NCBI RefSeq assembly: GCF_000499285.1
Contig: NZ_AWUN01000007.1
Coordinates: forward strand, 1-64,000
Reading direction: 5' to 3'
From: Bifidobacterium sp. 7101
GTDB lineage: Bacteria > Actinomycetota > Actinomycetes > Actinomycetales > Bifidobacteriaceae
Length of the DNA stretch: 64,000 nt
The position numbers and the translations under genes are program-made. Below, piece after piece: positions 19,853 through 29,468 of this stretch. The notes beneath the pieces were generated by a model, which saw only the letters and a program-made list of their open reading frames with translations, was not told the origin of the DNA and searched no databases. The stretch's first letter is position 1, and each line of letters begins with the position of its first letter.

Positions 19853-20650
19853 ATGGACCGGCGGACCCTGTCCATCCTGGTCCTGGTGGGCGTGATCAGC
19901 GGATTCCTGTCAGGGATGTTCGGTATCGGCGGTGGATCGATCATCGTGCCAGCGCTGGTATGGACCGGACTGCAGCAGCGGCAGGCCTCGGCCACCTCGC
20001 TGGCCTCCATGATCCCCATGTCGCTGGCAGGGGTGGCCTCCTATGCCCTAGGCGGGCATGTGGACTGGCTGGCGGCCCTGCTGCTGGCCGTGGGTACGGT
20101 TATTGGAGCGCAGATAGGCACCTGGCTGCTGGATCGGCTTCCTGAGGTGATACTCAGGTGGCTCTACGTGGGCTTCCTGATGGCAGTCATTGCCCAGCAG
20201 CTGCTGTCCACGCCCTCCAGGGAGAGCAGCATCCAGCTGAGCCCGGCGGTGGCCTTGATCATTCTACTGGTCGGCGTCCTGATTGGAACCCTGTCAGGGT
20301 TGCTGGGCGTAGGTGGCGGAGCCATCGCGGTGCCGGCCCTGGCCCTGCTGGGCGCCAGCGACCTGATCGCCAGGGGGACCTCCCTGCTGGCCATCCTGCC
20401 CAGTTCATTGTCGGGAACCTTCACCAACCTGCGCCACCACCTGGTTCACGCCGGTCAGGGGCTGCTTCTGGGAATCGTGGCCGCTCTGACCACGCCGGTG
20501 GGCACCTGGGCGGCCTCAGGAGTCAGCGCGCGAGTGGGCGCCAACCTGTTCGCCGCCTACCTCTGCCTGATTGTCCTGCGCTGCATCTGGGCGGCCCTCC
20601 AGGTCACCCCGGCCTTCCAGCGGTACAGGGCCAACCACAGCCACCGCTGA
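19853..20650 (+). CDS. TSUP-family (TauE/SafE) membrane transporter
   Basis: The 265-residue protein has about eight membrane segments in two repeats, each starting with a glycine-rich GLLGVGGG or GMFGIGGGSIIVPAL motif typical of the TSUP family, which moves sulfite, sulfonates or other small organosulfur anions. I choose the ATG at 19853, seven bases after AAGGAG, rather than an ATG ten codons earlier. It is convergent with tadA, only nine bases apart. The substrate is not deducible. Confidence 0.85.
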   Translation: MDRRTLSILVLVGVISGFLSGMFGIGGGSIIVPALVWTGLQQRQASATSLASMIPMSLAGVASYALGGHVDWLAALLLAVGTVIGAQIGTWLLDRLPEVILRWLYVGFLMAVIAQQLLSTPSRESSIQLSPAVALIILLVGVLIGTLSGLLGVGGGAIAVPALALLGASDLIARGTSLLAILPSSLSGTFTNLRHHLVHAGQGLLLGIVAALTTPVGTWAASGVSARVGANLFAAYLCLIVLRCIWAALQVTPAFQRYRANHSHR

Positions 20651-20659
20651 AAACAGGAC

Positions 20660-21112
20660 TCAGCCCTGGCGGTGACGGGCGAAGAAGTCGGCAAGAATCC
20701 CGGCGCATGCCTGTTCACACACACCGCCCAGCACCTCGACCTTCGTCCCGGTATGCGGGTCACGGGGCAGGTCCCAGACCGACCCGCAGGCTCCCATCTT
20801 GGGATCCCAGGCGCCGAAGACCAGCCTGCTGAAGTGGCAGGCCATCAGGGCTCCAGCACACATGGGGCAGGGCTCCAAGGTGACGACCATGGTGCATCCT
20901 GCCAGATCCCAGCCCGCATTGGATTTTCCGATGGCCTCCATTTCGGCGTGGGCCAGGGGGCGGCCCAGGGCCTGCCGCTGATTGAAGCCCCGGCCGATGA
21001 CCTGGTCCGAGGCATCCAGAACCAAGGCGCCCACGGGCACGTCCCCACGGTCTCCGGCTATGCCGGCCAACCGCAGGGCCTCCTCCATGGGCACCTTCCA
21101 CCGTTCTTGCAC
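20660..21112 (-). CDS. tadA: tRNA-specific adenosine deaminase
   Basis: The 150-residue zinc enzyme converts adenosine 34 of tRNA-Arg(ACG) to inosine. The cytidine-deaminase-fold motifs HAEMEAI (zinc histidine and proton-shuttle glutamate) and PCPMCAGAL (zinc cysteines) are both intact, and the length is right. The downstream residues FGAWDPKMGACGS fit TadA rather than a free-nucleoside deaminase. The gene is essential in most bacteria. Confidence 0.92.
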   Translation of the reverse strand: MQERWKVPMEEALRLAGIAGDRGDVPVGALVLDASDQVIGRGFNQRQALGRPLAHAEMEAIGKSNAGWDLAGCTMVVTLEPCPMCAGALMACHFSRLVFGAWDPKMGACGSVWDLPRDPHTGTKVEVLGGVCEQACAGILADFFARHRQG

Positions 21113-21147
21113 GGGTTCAGTCTGACAGTCCAGCCCGACAGGTCAGT

Positions 21148-23946
21148 TCAGTTGATCATGCCTGCGATGCGGCGGCGCACATGATGCAGATGGCCCTTGG
21201 GCCGCCCGGACGTGTCGATGCCACGTTTGGCCAGGAATGCACGAACCATCTTGTCGCCCTCGCTGAAAATCAGGACCGTCAGTCCGATTCCCAGGCAGAT
21301 GAGCCACTGGCTTGCGCTCAGCGGGGCCATGCCCAGAACGCCCGCAACCGGAGCCAGGTACATGGCCCCCGCATGGATGCCCAGGGCAACGAACGAGGCC
21401 ACCAGGAGGAAGGTGTTATCCAAGGGGTTGAGCTGGACGATCAGCCTGTTCTCGGACCGGGCCGACATGGCGACGAAGAAGTTGAAGAGGACCAACAGGG
21501 TCAAGGCCATGGTCCGGGCGTGGGCCAGATCCATCCCCGCGTTGATGTTGAGGCGGAAGAGGACCAGAATGCAGGTGGCCATCCAGAGCCCACAGACGGC
21601 AAGTCGCGCCCAGAGCACCCGCGAGAGCAGGCCCTCTCCGGACGACCGCGGGGGTGACTCCAGCTCATCACCGTTGCCCGGCTCGAATCCCAGGGCAATG
21701 TCCTGGACGCCGTTGGTCACGAAGTTGATCCAGAGCATCTGCAGGGGCAGGAAGAGCAGGGGCTCCTCAGCAATCACATTGACCCCCACGGCAATCATGG
21801 CGGCTGCAGCCGTGGACAGGAGGAAGTAGGCGGACCCGCGGATGGCCTTGAAGATGACCCTCCCCTGACGCACGGCCTGGGTGATGGTGACGAAGTTGTC
21901 GTCAGTCAGAACCACATCGCTGGCCTCCCGGGCTACGTCAGTGCCGGAACGACCCATGGCGATGCCTACCGAGGCAGCCTTCAGTGCCGGGGCGTCATTG
22001 ACGCCATCGCCGGTCACAGCCACCACATGGCCCTCGTCCTGCAGGGCCTCCACAATGCGCAGCTTGTCCTGGGGGGAGACACGGGCGGCGATGGAGGTCT
22101 CACGCAGACGGGCCCGGAGGACCTCGTCGCTCATTTCCAGCATCTCGCTGCCGGTCAGCGCCTGATCGGTGTGCTCCAGACCCAGGCGGCGACCTATGGC
22201 GGCTGCCGTCACCGGGTGGTCGCCGGTGATCATGACCACGCGGATGCCGGCCCTGGCGCATTCGGCGATGGCCTCGCGCACACCAGGTCGAGGCGGATCG
22301 AGCATGCCCTCAAGCCCCAGGAAGGTCAAGTCGTCGGGTCGACGACGGGAGACGGGGTCTTGGTCAGAGGAAAGGACCCTGCTGGCCACGCCTATGACGC
22401 GCAGCCCCTGGGAGCCCATGGCTTCGTAAGACTTGTGGACGGCCTGGGTGTCCAGGGGAACGACTTGGCCATCCGGGTCCAGCATGGTTCGGCACATGGC
22501 CATGACCGCGTCCGGAGCACCCTTGACGTATTGGGTCAGGGTGCCGTCCGGGCTACGGCGGATGGTCATGGAGTGCAGCAGCTCCGGCTCGTAGGGGGTC
22601 TCCATGACGATAGGAGTATCCAGATCTTCAGTGGTCACGGCCCCGGTCTGATCGGCCAGGCGGGCCATGGCCATATCGACCGCGTCGCCGCTGTATTCGA
22701 TGCCGCCCTGTTCATTTGGCTGCCGGTGGGCCTCGTTGGTCAGAGCCCCGGCCCGAGCAAGGGCGGCCAGACCGCGCATACGGTCGTCGCCGGATACAGC
22801 CGCTGCGCCTAGGTCCATGCCCTCGACGGGGACTGGCTGGCCACCGCCCAAGGTGAACTGCTCCACGGTCATGCGGTTCTGGGTCAGCGTACCGGTCTTG
22901 TCCGAGCCGATGACCGTGATGGAGCCCAGAGTCTCCACCGCCGGCAGCGAACGGACGATGGCATGATATTCAGCCATCCTCGAGACACCCAAGGCCATGG
23001 CCACGGTCAGCACGATGGGCAGGGCCTCGGGCATGGAGGCCACCACCAGGGAGACTGCGGACAGGAAGGCCCCGGTAGCGTCACCATTGAGGATGGCTCC
23101 GCCGATGAAGACGAAGATGGCCACCAATATGACGGCGATGGCGATGCCCACCTCGGTACGGTGGATGATTCGCTGCAGGGGGGTGCGGCCCTTGGCCACA
23201 TGGACCAGATCGTTGATTTCGCCCAGCTCGGTGTCGGAACCGGTGGCTACCACCAGTCCGCGTCCACGGCCGCTGGTGACCATGGTGCCCGAGAAGGCCA
23301 TGCAGCGCCTGTCGCCAAGGGCTGCGTCTCGGTCCACAGGGTCCGTATTCTTCTTGGCATCCTCGCTCTCGCCCGTCAGCATGGCCTCGTCGATGCGCAG
23401 GTGGAGGGCTTCGATCAGCCTCAGGTCTGCGGGGATACGGTCGCCGCTCTCCAGGAGGACCAGGTCGCCCGGAACCAGCTGGTCGGCGTCAATCTGCTCC
23501 ATCCGGCCCTGGCGCACCACCCGTGTGGTGGGGGTGGACAGGGTTGTCAGGGCCTCCACGGCCTTATCTGCCTTGGACTCCTGCACATAGCCGATGATGG
23601 CATTGAGGAAAAGGACCAAGAAAATGGCCGCCGCATCCACATAATGCTGCAGAAAAATGGTGATGATGCCACAGACCATCAGGACGGCGATCAGAGGGCC
23701 GGCGAACTGCTCCAGGAAGAGCTTCCAACGGGGTTTGGCCTGGGCTTCAGCCAGGCTGTTGGGCCCGAAGATCTCCAGTCGGCGTGCGCTCTCCTGCGTA
23801 TCCAAACCCTGATCGCCGGTGTGCAGGGCTTCCAGCACAGCCGAGGTCTCCAGGCTATGCCAATCGGTGTCGTCGAAACGCATGTCAGTCCCTGCTGCCG
23901 TTGCGTTCTGATTCTTAATGTTTGTAGATGTCACGGATGATGTCAT
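21148..23946 (-). CDS. P2-type cation-transporting ATPase (Ca2+ or related)
   Basis: The 932-residue pump has the P-type signature: TGES in the actuator domain (near 190), the phosphorylation site DKTGTLTQNRMT (near 348), MITGDHPVTA and TGDGVNDAPALKAA (near 645), and ten membrane segments including a P-type PEALPIVLT in segment four. The order and length match the SERCA-like/PMR1-like class, which usually exports Ca2+ or Mn2+; the ion is inference. The start may be at 23946, or at 23883 (MRFDDTDW), where CAGGGA lies six bases before. The promoter region is shared divergently with a Na+/H+ antiporter gene. Confidence 0.85.
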   Translation of the reverse strand: MTSSVTSTNIKNQNATAAGTDMRFDDTDWHSLETSAVLEALHTGDQGLDTQESARRLEIFGPNSLAEAQAKPRWKLFLEQFAGPLIAVLMVCGIITIFLQHYVDAAAIFLVLFLNAIIGYVQESKADKAVEALTTLSTPTTRVVRQGRMEQIDADQLVPGDLVLLESGDRIPADLRLIEALHLRIDEAMLTGESEDAKKNTDPVDRDAALGDRRCMAFSGTMVTSGRGRGLVVATGSDTELGEINDLVHVAKGRTPLQRIIHRTEVGIAIAVILVAIFVFIGGAILNGDATGAFLSAVSLVVASMPEALPIVLTVAMALGVSRMAEYHAIVRSLPAVETLGSITVIGSDKTGTLTQNRMTVEQFTLGGGQPVPVEGMDLGAAAVSGDDRMRGLAALARAGALTNEAHRQPNEQGGIEYSGDAVDMAMARLADQTGAVTTEDLDTPIVMETPYEPELLHSMTIRRSPDGTLTQYVKGAPDAVMAMCRTMLDPDGQVVPLDTQAVHKSYEAMGSQGLRVIGVASRVLSSDQDPVSRRRPDDLTFLGLEGMLDPPRPGVREAIAECARAGIRVVMITGDHPVTAAAIGRRLGLEHTDQALTGSEMLEMSDEVLRARLRETSIAARVSPQDKLRIVEALQDEGHVVAVTGDGVNDAPALKAASVGIAMGRSGTDVAREASDVVLTDDNFVTITQAVRQGRVIFKAIRGSAYFLLSTAAAAMIAVGVNVIAEEPLLFLPLQMLWINFVTNGVQDIALGFEPGNGDELESPPRSSGEGLLSRVLWARLAVCGLWMATCILVLFRLNINAGMDLAHARTMALTLLVLFNFFVAMSARSENRLIVQLNPLDNTFLLVASFVALGIHAGAMYLAPVAGVLGMAPLSASQWLICLGIGLTVLIFSEGDKMVRAFLAKRGIDTSGRPKGHLHHVRRRIAGMIN

Positions 23947-24456
23947 CGGTCAACCTGGCCTTTCCAAACCGGATCGGTCATTTGTCCCCGCATGCGACCC
24001 TCTGCAGTCGTTCTTGCAATCTTCCTTCTGGACCGGGGGATGTCCAAAAGCATCGGGGAAACAATAGCGTGCGCGCAAGTCCCCGGGGTCAAGAGATGGG
24101 GCTCCATGGTCAGCCGCCACAAGCGGTGCACCTCTGGGAGGTTTGGAGCCTTCCCGGTCTTCACGAGTATACCGATTGAGCCGGCGTTTCACGCACTTAC
24201 GAGGGGTCCCCGGGCCGGATTTTCACAAATGTTCGCCTATCGCGAGCGCAGTCTGTCCACCATCTTGGCTTGAGGTGTCAACTTAGCGCACATTGTCCAT
24301 TAATACTGTTCCTGGATATCACTATTCCGTATAATGGACTACGCGACGTCGATCCTCATGCGACCCTGCACTCGGAGATTCCTTCATTGGTCGAACGAAC
24401 TCTGCTAGTCGGGCCTGCAGCAGCCCGCCCGGGATTGCGTGGCGGAAAGGAAGCCC
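23947..24456. other. long divergent intergenic region with a structured element
   Basis: About 510 bp separate the P-type ATPase and antiporter genes. No credible gene is present. At 24100-24150 a three-way-junction fold is possible: GGCTCCA/TGGAGCC closes two hairpins, CCGC/GCGG (24114-24126) and ACCTC/GAGGT (24130-24142). A TATAAT box at about 24330-24335 may serve the antiporter gene. The structure could be an mRNA leader on either strand or chance. Confidence 0.35.
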
Positions 24457-26682
24457 GTGGAAACATTCATCCTAATCCTGTGCATACTTGCTGCCGTCCT
24501 CGTCTCTTCCTTTATTTCCAGATTCATTCCCCGAATCTCCACCCCCCTGGTCCAGATCGTCCTGGGCGCAGTCATGGCCCTGTTGCCCATTTTCCCGCGG
24601 ATGCGGCTGGATCCTGAGCTGTTCATGGTCCTCTTCATCGCGCCCCTGCTCTACTACGAGGCCCACACCATCAATAAGGTGGAGTTGCTCAAGGGACTGC
24701 GATCGTCCCTTTCCCTGGCCATCGGACTGGCCGCCCTAACCATGCTTATGGTGGGCGTTATCCTGCACGCCGCTTGGCCCATGTTTCCACTGGCCGCAGC
24801 CATGGCCCTGGGCGCCGCCCTGGGACCCACCGATGCCGTGGCCGTCTCCTCCCTGGGCGAGAGCGCCGACCTCACGCCGGATGAACATTCAATCCTTGCT
24901 GGCGAATCGCTCTTCAACGACGCGACCGGCGTCATCGGCTTCCAGTTCGCCATTCTGGCCACCGTAACCGGGTCTTTCTCCCTGCCCCGGGCCCTGGGCG
25001 AGTTCTTCGTTGAGTTCGTGGGTGGCATCGGCTTCGGCCTGATCATGGGCTTCGTAGTCAACTGGCTCTTTGAGTCGGCCCGTCGCCTGGGCTGGGAAAC
25101 CACCACTACCAGGATTCTGCTGGAGCTCTTCCTGCCTTTCCTGATATACATGGTCGGGCAGAACATCCTGCATGTATCCGGAGTCCTGGCCGTGGTCTCC
25201 ACCGGACTGCTGATCCGTTTCGACCACACCGGAGTGGGACCCAATACCTCCAAGGCCAACATCGTCTCGTCCAGCGTCTGGAAGGTGCTCTCCTTCAGCC
25301 TCAACGGCGCGGTCTTCGTCCTTCTGGGCATGCTGCTGCCGGCAGCCATGGGCACCAGCTGGCGAGACCGGCGGGTCAGCAACTGGATGCTGGTAGCAAC
25401 CATCGCCCTGGTTTGCCTGACGGTGATCGTGCTGCGCTTCCTCTGGACGGCCAGCGTCCTGATCTTCACCAAGGACCATGAAACCGGCAGCAGGCCACGA
25501 ATCACATCCAAGCTCCTGAGGTCGGCTGCCGTCATGACCTTCGGCGGCCCCAAAGGGACCATCACCCTCTCCCTGGCCCTGACCATCCCCTATATGACCG
25601 ATGACGGTTCTGCCTTCCCCATGCGCAGCGAGCTGATCTTCGTGGCCGCCGGGGTCATCATCGTCACCCTGGTGCTGGCCAACTTCGCCCTGCCGCTGCT
25701 GGCTCCCTCACAGAGCAGCGAGGTGCCGGCCCAGCAGGTCGAAAAATCCATCAAGGTGCTCAGGGGTACGGTCCGGGAACTCTCCAGCAGGATCACTGAC
25801 GAGAACCGCCTAGCCATCCAGCAGGTAATCAAGCAGTACAACCACCGCATCGCCAAACTCAAGTCGCAAATCGGCCAGTACTCCCCCAAGGACTTCCAGG
25901 ACCTGCAGGTGCAGACCATGGAGTGGGAGCAGGACTACATGGAGGAGAGACTGAGCCGAATCGAAGAGGCCCAGGATCAGCTTGAGGAGAAGCTCAAGAG
26001 CGAAGACACAGGCATAGAGCAGGCACCTGCATCGACGCAGTCTGCCACCGGGAACGAGAACGAGCCCAGCACAGAGGCCGAGACCGTAGCCGACAGGGAT
26101 GCCGACGCCCAGCTGATCGACCAGCGCAGCAAGCGCGGAGACGACCAGGAGGAACTGCTGAATCTACGCAGCCAGGAACAGGCCGCCCGCAGGATCCTGT
26201 CCACCATATCCGGGTCCCTCTTCCACCTGGACAGGGGCGGTGAGCTCCGCTGGAGGGCCTACACGGCTCGCAGACGACTCAGGGGCCTGCTGCACAGCCA
26301 GTTCCACCGCCTGAAGCACCTGGCTCAGCCGATTGACAAGGACCAAGTCTTCGTGGCAGGACGCCACCTGCAGGCAGAGATGAACCACTTCCTGATCGAA
26401 AAGCTTTACTCCGAGCTGGGCAAGGGACGCTTCAAGACCGAGGACCTGCTGACCACCATCATCAACCACCAGATGATCGAATCCTCGGCGGAGGGAAAGA
26501 CCGAATACGCGGGGATACCTGCCGTCAGGGATCAGGTGGAGGAGGCCAAGCGCGAGGGCTACGCCATCGAGCTGAGCCAGATCCAGGATATGGTCGAATC
26601 CGGGGAAATCTCGCGCACGACAGCCAGGAAGATGCGCCGCAACGTCTACGTCATGCAGGTCGACGCCGACTCGGCTCTCTGA
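24457..26682 (+). CDS. CPA1-family Na+/H+ antiporter with long cytoplasmic tail
   Basis: The 741-residue protein has about twelve membrane segments in its first 420 residues. They include GPTDAVAVSSL and the pore motif GESLFNDATGVI, whose Asn-Asp pair characterises electroneutral NhaP-type exchangers. From about 430 on it is a charged, helical cytoplasmic domain with an acidic low-complexity stretch near 530-570. I choose the GTG at 24457, five bases after AAAGGAAG; another GTG lies six codons earlier. It should export Na+ (or K+) for protons in pH and salt balance. Confidence 0.85.
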   Translation: METFILILCILAAVLVSSFISRFIPRISTPLVQIVLGAVMALLPIFPRMRLDPELFMVLFIAPLLYYEAHTINKVELLKGLRSSLSLAIGLAALTMLMVGVILHAAWPMFPLAAAMALGAALGPTDAVAVSSLGESADLTPDEHSILAGESLFNDATGVIGFQFAILATVTGSFSLPRALGEFFVEFVGGIGFGLIMGFVVNWLFESARRLGWETTTTRILLELFLPFLIYMVGQNILHVSGVLAVVSTGLLIRFDHTGVGPNTSKANIVSSSVWKVLSFSLNGAVFVLLGMLLPAAMGTSWRDRRVSNWMLVATIALVCLTVIVLRFLWTASVLIFTKDHETGSRPRITSKLLRSAAVMTFGGPKGTITLSLALTIPYMTDDGSAFPMRSELIFVAAGVIIVTLVLANFALPLLAPSQSSEVPAQQVEKSIKVLRGTVRELSSRITDENRLAIQQVIKQYNHRIAKLKSQIGQYSPKDFQDLQVQTMEWEQDYMEERLSRIEEAQDQLEEKLKSEDTGIEQAPASTQSATGNENEPSTEAETVADRDADAQLIDQRSKRGDDQEELLNLRSQEQAARRILSTISGSLFHLDRGGELRWRAYTARRRLRGLLHSQFHRLKHLAQPIDKDQVFVAGRHLQAEMNHFLIEKLYSELGKGRFKTEDLLTTIINHQMIESSAEGKTEYAGIPAVRDQVEEAKREGYAIELSQIQDMVESGEISRTTARKMRRNVYVMQVDADSAL

Positions 26683-26688
26683 GCCGAT

Positions 26689-27453
26689 CTACATAAGGCC
26701 CGAGGTCACGTCGATCTCGCCCAGCCACTGGCGAAGGTCATTCATCTCGCGCATGTCGACGGCATGTTCCAGGTGGTCATACTCGGTGGTGTGCAGCCAT
26801 ACGTGCTCATCCAGCCAGGCGGCCAGGGCACGGAATTCGTACTTGGGCACCGTGGTGTCGTCCGAGCCGAACCCCAGGAAGACCGGTTTGTTCAAGCCAG
26901 CCAGGCGCTCATCCGCAGGAGCGGTGCCGGGCACCAGGCCCGGAGCCAGGAAACCGGACAGACATATGGAAGCGCGGTAACGCTCAGGGTTGACCCGAAG
27001 CAGGTGAACAGCCAGCATGGCCCCCTGGGAAAAGCCCATGGCCACTACGGGTCGGTCCTCGGGGATGTTGGCTGAAACCCAGGCATCCACAGCCCGAGCC
27101 GCTGCGTAACCATCCCGATCCAGGTCCTCCTGCTCAGGACGCATATCATGAAACCAGGTGTAGCCAGGGCCGAACATGCCGCGCTCGCTACCAGGCACCA
27201 CCATGGGCGCCCGCAGGGATGCGTAGTCGTTGTAAGGAGCCACATAACGCATCAGGTCGGCCATGTCCTCCTCATTGGAACCCCAGCCATGCATGAGTAC
27301 AAAAATGGGCCGCGAGGGGTTGCCCGTGCCCTGCTTGCGGGACCAACGGACCTTCTCGACCTTGATCTCCTGCCCAAAACGTCCGGGCACCACCGTGGAG
27401 GGCCGACCCACCAATCCGCCGTCATCCTTTTGTGCTTGATCCATAACTGCCAC
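26689..27453 (-). CDS. alpha/beta-hydrolase, phospholipase/carboxylesterase family
   Basis: The 254-residue protein has VLMHGWGSNEED (oxyanion region), the nucleophile elbow GFSQGAM, a catalytic aspartate in GFGSDDTTVP and a histidine in EYDHLEHAVD. It resembles the small serine esterases related to acyl-protein thioesterase. There is no signal peptide. Start options are a GTG at 27453 and an ATG at 27444; neither has a strong ribosome-binding site. It converges with the antiporter gene, six bases away. Confidence 0.75.
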   Translation of the reverse strand: MAVMDQAQKDDGGLVGRPSTVVPGRFGQEIKVEKVRWSRKQGTGNPSRPIFVLMHGWGSNEEDMADLMRYVAPYNDYASLRAPMVVPGSERGMFGPGYTWFHDMRPEQEDLDRDGYAAARAVDAWVSANIPEDRPVVAMGFSQGAMLAVHLLRVNPERYRASICLSGFLAPGLVPGTAPADERLAGLNKPVFLGFGSDDTTVPKYEFRALAAWLDEHVWLHTTEYDHLEHAVDMREMNDLRQWLGEIDVTSGLM

Positions 27454-27475
27454 GATAGTCGACCGGCCCGGTCAT

Positions 27476-28285
27476 TCAATGCTGGCCCATGAGCGGCTCG
27501 GCCTGGCCACCCCACTGGCTCTGCAGTCCGGTCACCTGGGCCTTGCTGCCCACCACCATCCAACGCTTGCCGGTCAGCAGCCATAGATTCTGAGGCTGCA
27601 ACCCGTCTCCGTAGCGGGAGAGCAGGTCGGGCACGCTGGCGCGGATAGGCCCCTTGGCCAGGGATGCCGCAGAATCGTTATCGAAAACCACGTAGGCCAT
27701 GGTCGTATCCGTGCAATACCGGGCTTGGGAGATGCCTACATACCCGCCCAGGCTGATGTCATGCCAACCCGAAGCGCACTGGCCGGCAGCCTTGTCGATA
27801 CCGCCGGTCATGGCCTGGGGCGAGCTGGTGGGTGCTTCGTCACGCGCAGGAGCCTTGATGATGCCCTTGGGGGAGGAGCTGGCAATGAGCAGGCCTGCCA
27901 CGGTCAAGAGCATCCCGCAGATCAGAAGGATAATGCCGGCAGAGCCTACCGATGGCCGGTTCGGGACTGGTCCGGAGTGACGGGCTATGATGACCAAAAT
28001 TATGGTCAACAGGGCAAAGGCCACGGAGACACCCACCCAGGCCGAGATGCCCACCTGACCTATGACTCCCAGCCTGGAGGGGGCTATGGCATGGGCCATT
28101 AAGGCCGCGCCCGCCAAGGCCGAGACCAGTCCCGTGACCGCGGCAAACCGACTCCAGATGTTGGCATGCGCTATCTGAATGGGACGCTCATCAATATCCG
28201 GGCGAGGAGGATAGGAGGCTGGCAGACCCTCGTCATACCCGCTGTCCGCCAGCCGCTGATCCAGCTGGTTGAATCCATCGGCCAT
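27476..28285 (-). CDS. hypothetical membrane protein
   Basis: The 269-residue protein starts MADGFNQLDQ, has a hydrophilic proline-rich N-tail, three hydrophobic segments (about residues 45-65, 78-102 and 112-135) and then an outside domain of about 130 residues with two cysteines (CASGW, ARYC) that could form a disulfide. No domain recognised. I choose the ATG at 28285 over a GTG four codons earlier; GCGAGG and AAAGG lie just upstream. It is followed by the esterase gene 22 bp away, so the two may be one transcript. Confidence 0.65.
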   Translation of the reverse strand: MADGFNQLDQRLADSGYDEGLPASYPPRPDIDERPIQIAHANIWSRFAAVTGLVSALAGAALMAHAIAPSRLGVIGQVGISAWVGVSVAFALLTIILVIIARHSGPVPNRPSVGSAGIILLICGMLLTVAGLLIASSSPKGIIKAPARDEAPTSSPQAMTGGIDKAAGQCASGWHDISLGGYVGISQARYCTDTTMAYVVFDNDSAASLAKGPIRASVPDLLSRYGDGLQPQNLWLLTGKRWMVVGSKAQVTGLQSQWGGQAEPLMGQH

Positions 28286-28489
28286 CGACCTCGCCACCTT
28301 TCACGGTTGGTTTCAGTCTATGGGGGCGGACACATACAGACCAGCGACGGCGGCCAATGCTTCACCATCCCAACATCCTGTCGGGCTGATAGATGGGCAT
28401 ATTAGAAGTGCAATCGTTACTTATCACCACGATGCTCAGCACATGCACAGGCCCGATGACGGCGAAAGGTCCCAAATCTCAGTTGGAGC

Positions 28490-28723
28490 TCAGCCCTTGA
28501 TGTCTCGAGGATCCTTCTTGCCTATGGTGCGCTTGTCGCGGATTTTGTTGCCGCCCTTGTTATGGATGTTGACCTCACCGCCGCCGGAGCGGTCTGCAAA
28601 GACCTTGGCCTGCTTGGTGGCCTCCGCCTTGGTGGCGAAGGTGCGGGAGACGCGTGAGGCCCCGGCCCGCTTGACTGTCCAGAGATCGCGATCCTCGTTG
28701 TATTGCACGTGATAATCAGCCAT
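28490..28723 (-). CDS. DUF2188-family small protein
   Basis: The 77-residue basic protein begins MADYHVQYNEDRDLW and has the DUF2188 pattern: a short beta strand, WTVKRAGASRVSRTFATKAEA, and a C-terminal glycine-lysine tail (KGGNKIRDKRTIGKKDP). Function unknown. The start follows AAAGGA by eight bases; 50 open codons upstream are non-coding in style. Confidence 0.7.
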   Translation of the reverse strand: MADYHVQYNEDRDLWTVKRAGASRVSRTFATKAEATKQAKVFADRSGGGEVNIHNKGGNKIRDKRTIGKKDPRDIKG

Positions 28724-29468
28724 GATGGCCGTCCTTTCTATACTTCCCTGTACCCCCTCATCTTCCACTGCCGGACCTGGGGCACCGTGCTTCGACACAC
28801 CAGAATGTGCGGGAATACTGTTCATCACTGATGGTGTTAGGAGAGGCTTTCCGCACTGTTGCCGGGCTGGCAACTTTTTAGGTCAGATATCGAAGATTCG
28901 ATTATGGGCAAGAGAATAAAAATGATCAGTGCAAATTACTATGAGGTGATTGAAGTGGGACGAAACTACGGTTGATTAGTTACCTATTTGTATGCAGGGC
29001 CTGAGGTAGATGCATATTCGGGCAAGTTGGAAGCATCTCCGTTAACCTTGAGATTCTAGGTGTTTGAGCAGAGTCCTGTTTGCGACCATAGACGCGATTG
29101 TTTCGCCGATGCGGAAAGCAGCGTGCCCAGGTGCCGCCAAGTGTTGATAATGGCTTTGAGGAAGCGCTCCATCAACTGGTCAGCAGGCGTCACGTCGGCA
29201 TAGTCGCGGATTAAGTTGACAGGCATCATGTCCTAAATCTCATGCCAACAAACCAAACTGTGATATAACTTCCTCACATTGAATGTGGCGAGCAAAAGCC
29301 CGCGCATACGCCTCAATCAGCCGCGAAGACACATACGAAGTCACACCATGATTCGTACCGTCTTTTGCGATAGTCGCCCACCTTACAGATTGCGCAGTCA
29401 AACATTTCACAGATGAGAAACTCATCAGTGAATACTGGCGGTCAAGCGCAGCAGGATTAACGGGGAAT
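28724..29468. other. gene-poor, low-GC stretch with two small unverified frames
   Basis: Base composition falls and no recognisable gene is seen. Two minus-strand frames are possible: 29240-29425 (61 codons, MSFSSVKCLTAQ...) and 29056-29229 (57 codons, MMPVNLIRDYADVTPAD...). They read like protein but match nothing I know and lack good ribosome-binding sites; they may be fragments of one decayed gene. Confidence 0.35.

Noticed and set aside
23984-24040. SRP RNA-like string GGTCCAGAAGGAAG on the minus strand
   Set aside because: The characteristic GGTCCGGAAGGAAGCAGC hairpin and flanking stem are not reproduced, so the likeness is probably chance.
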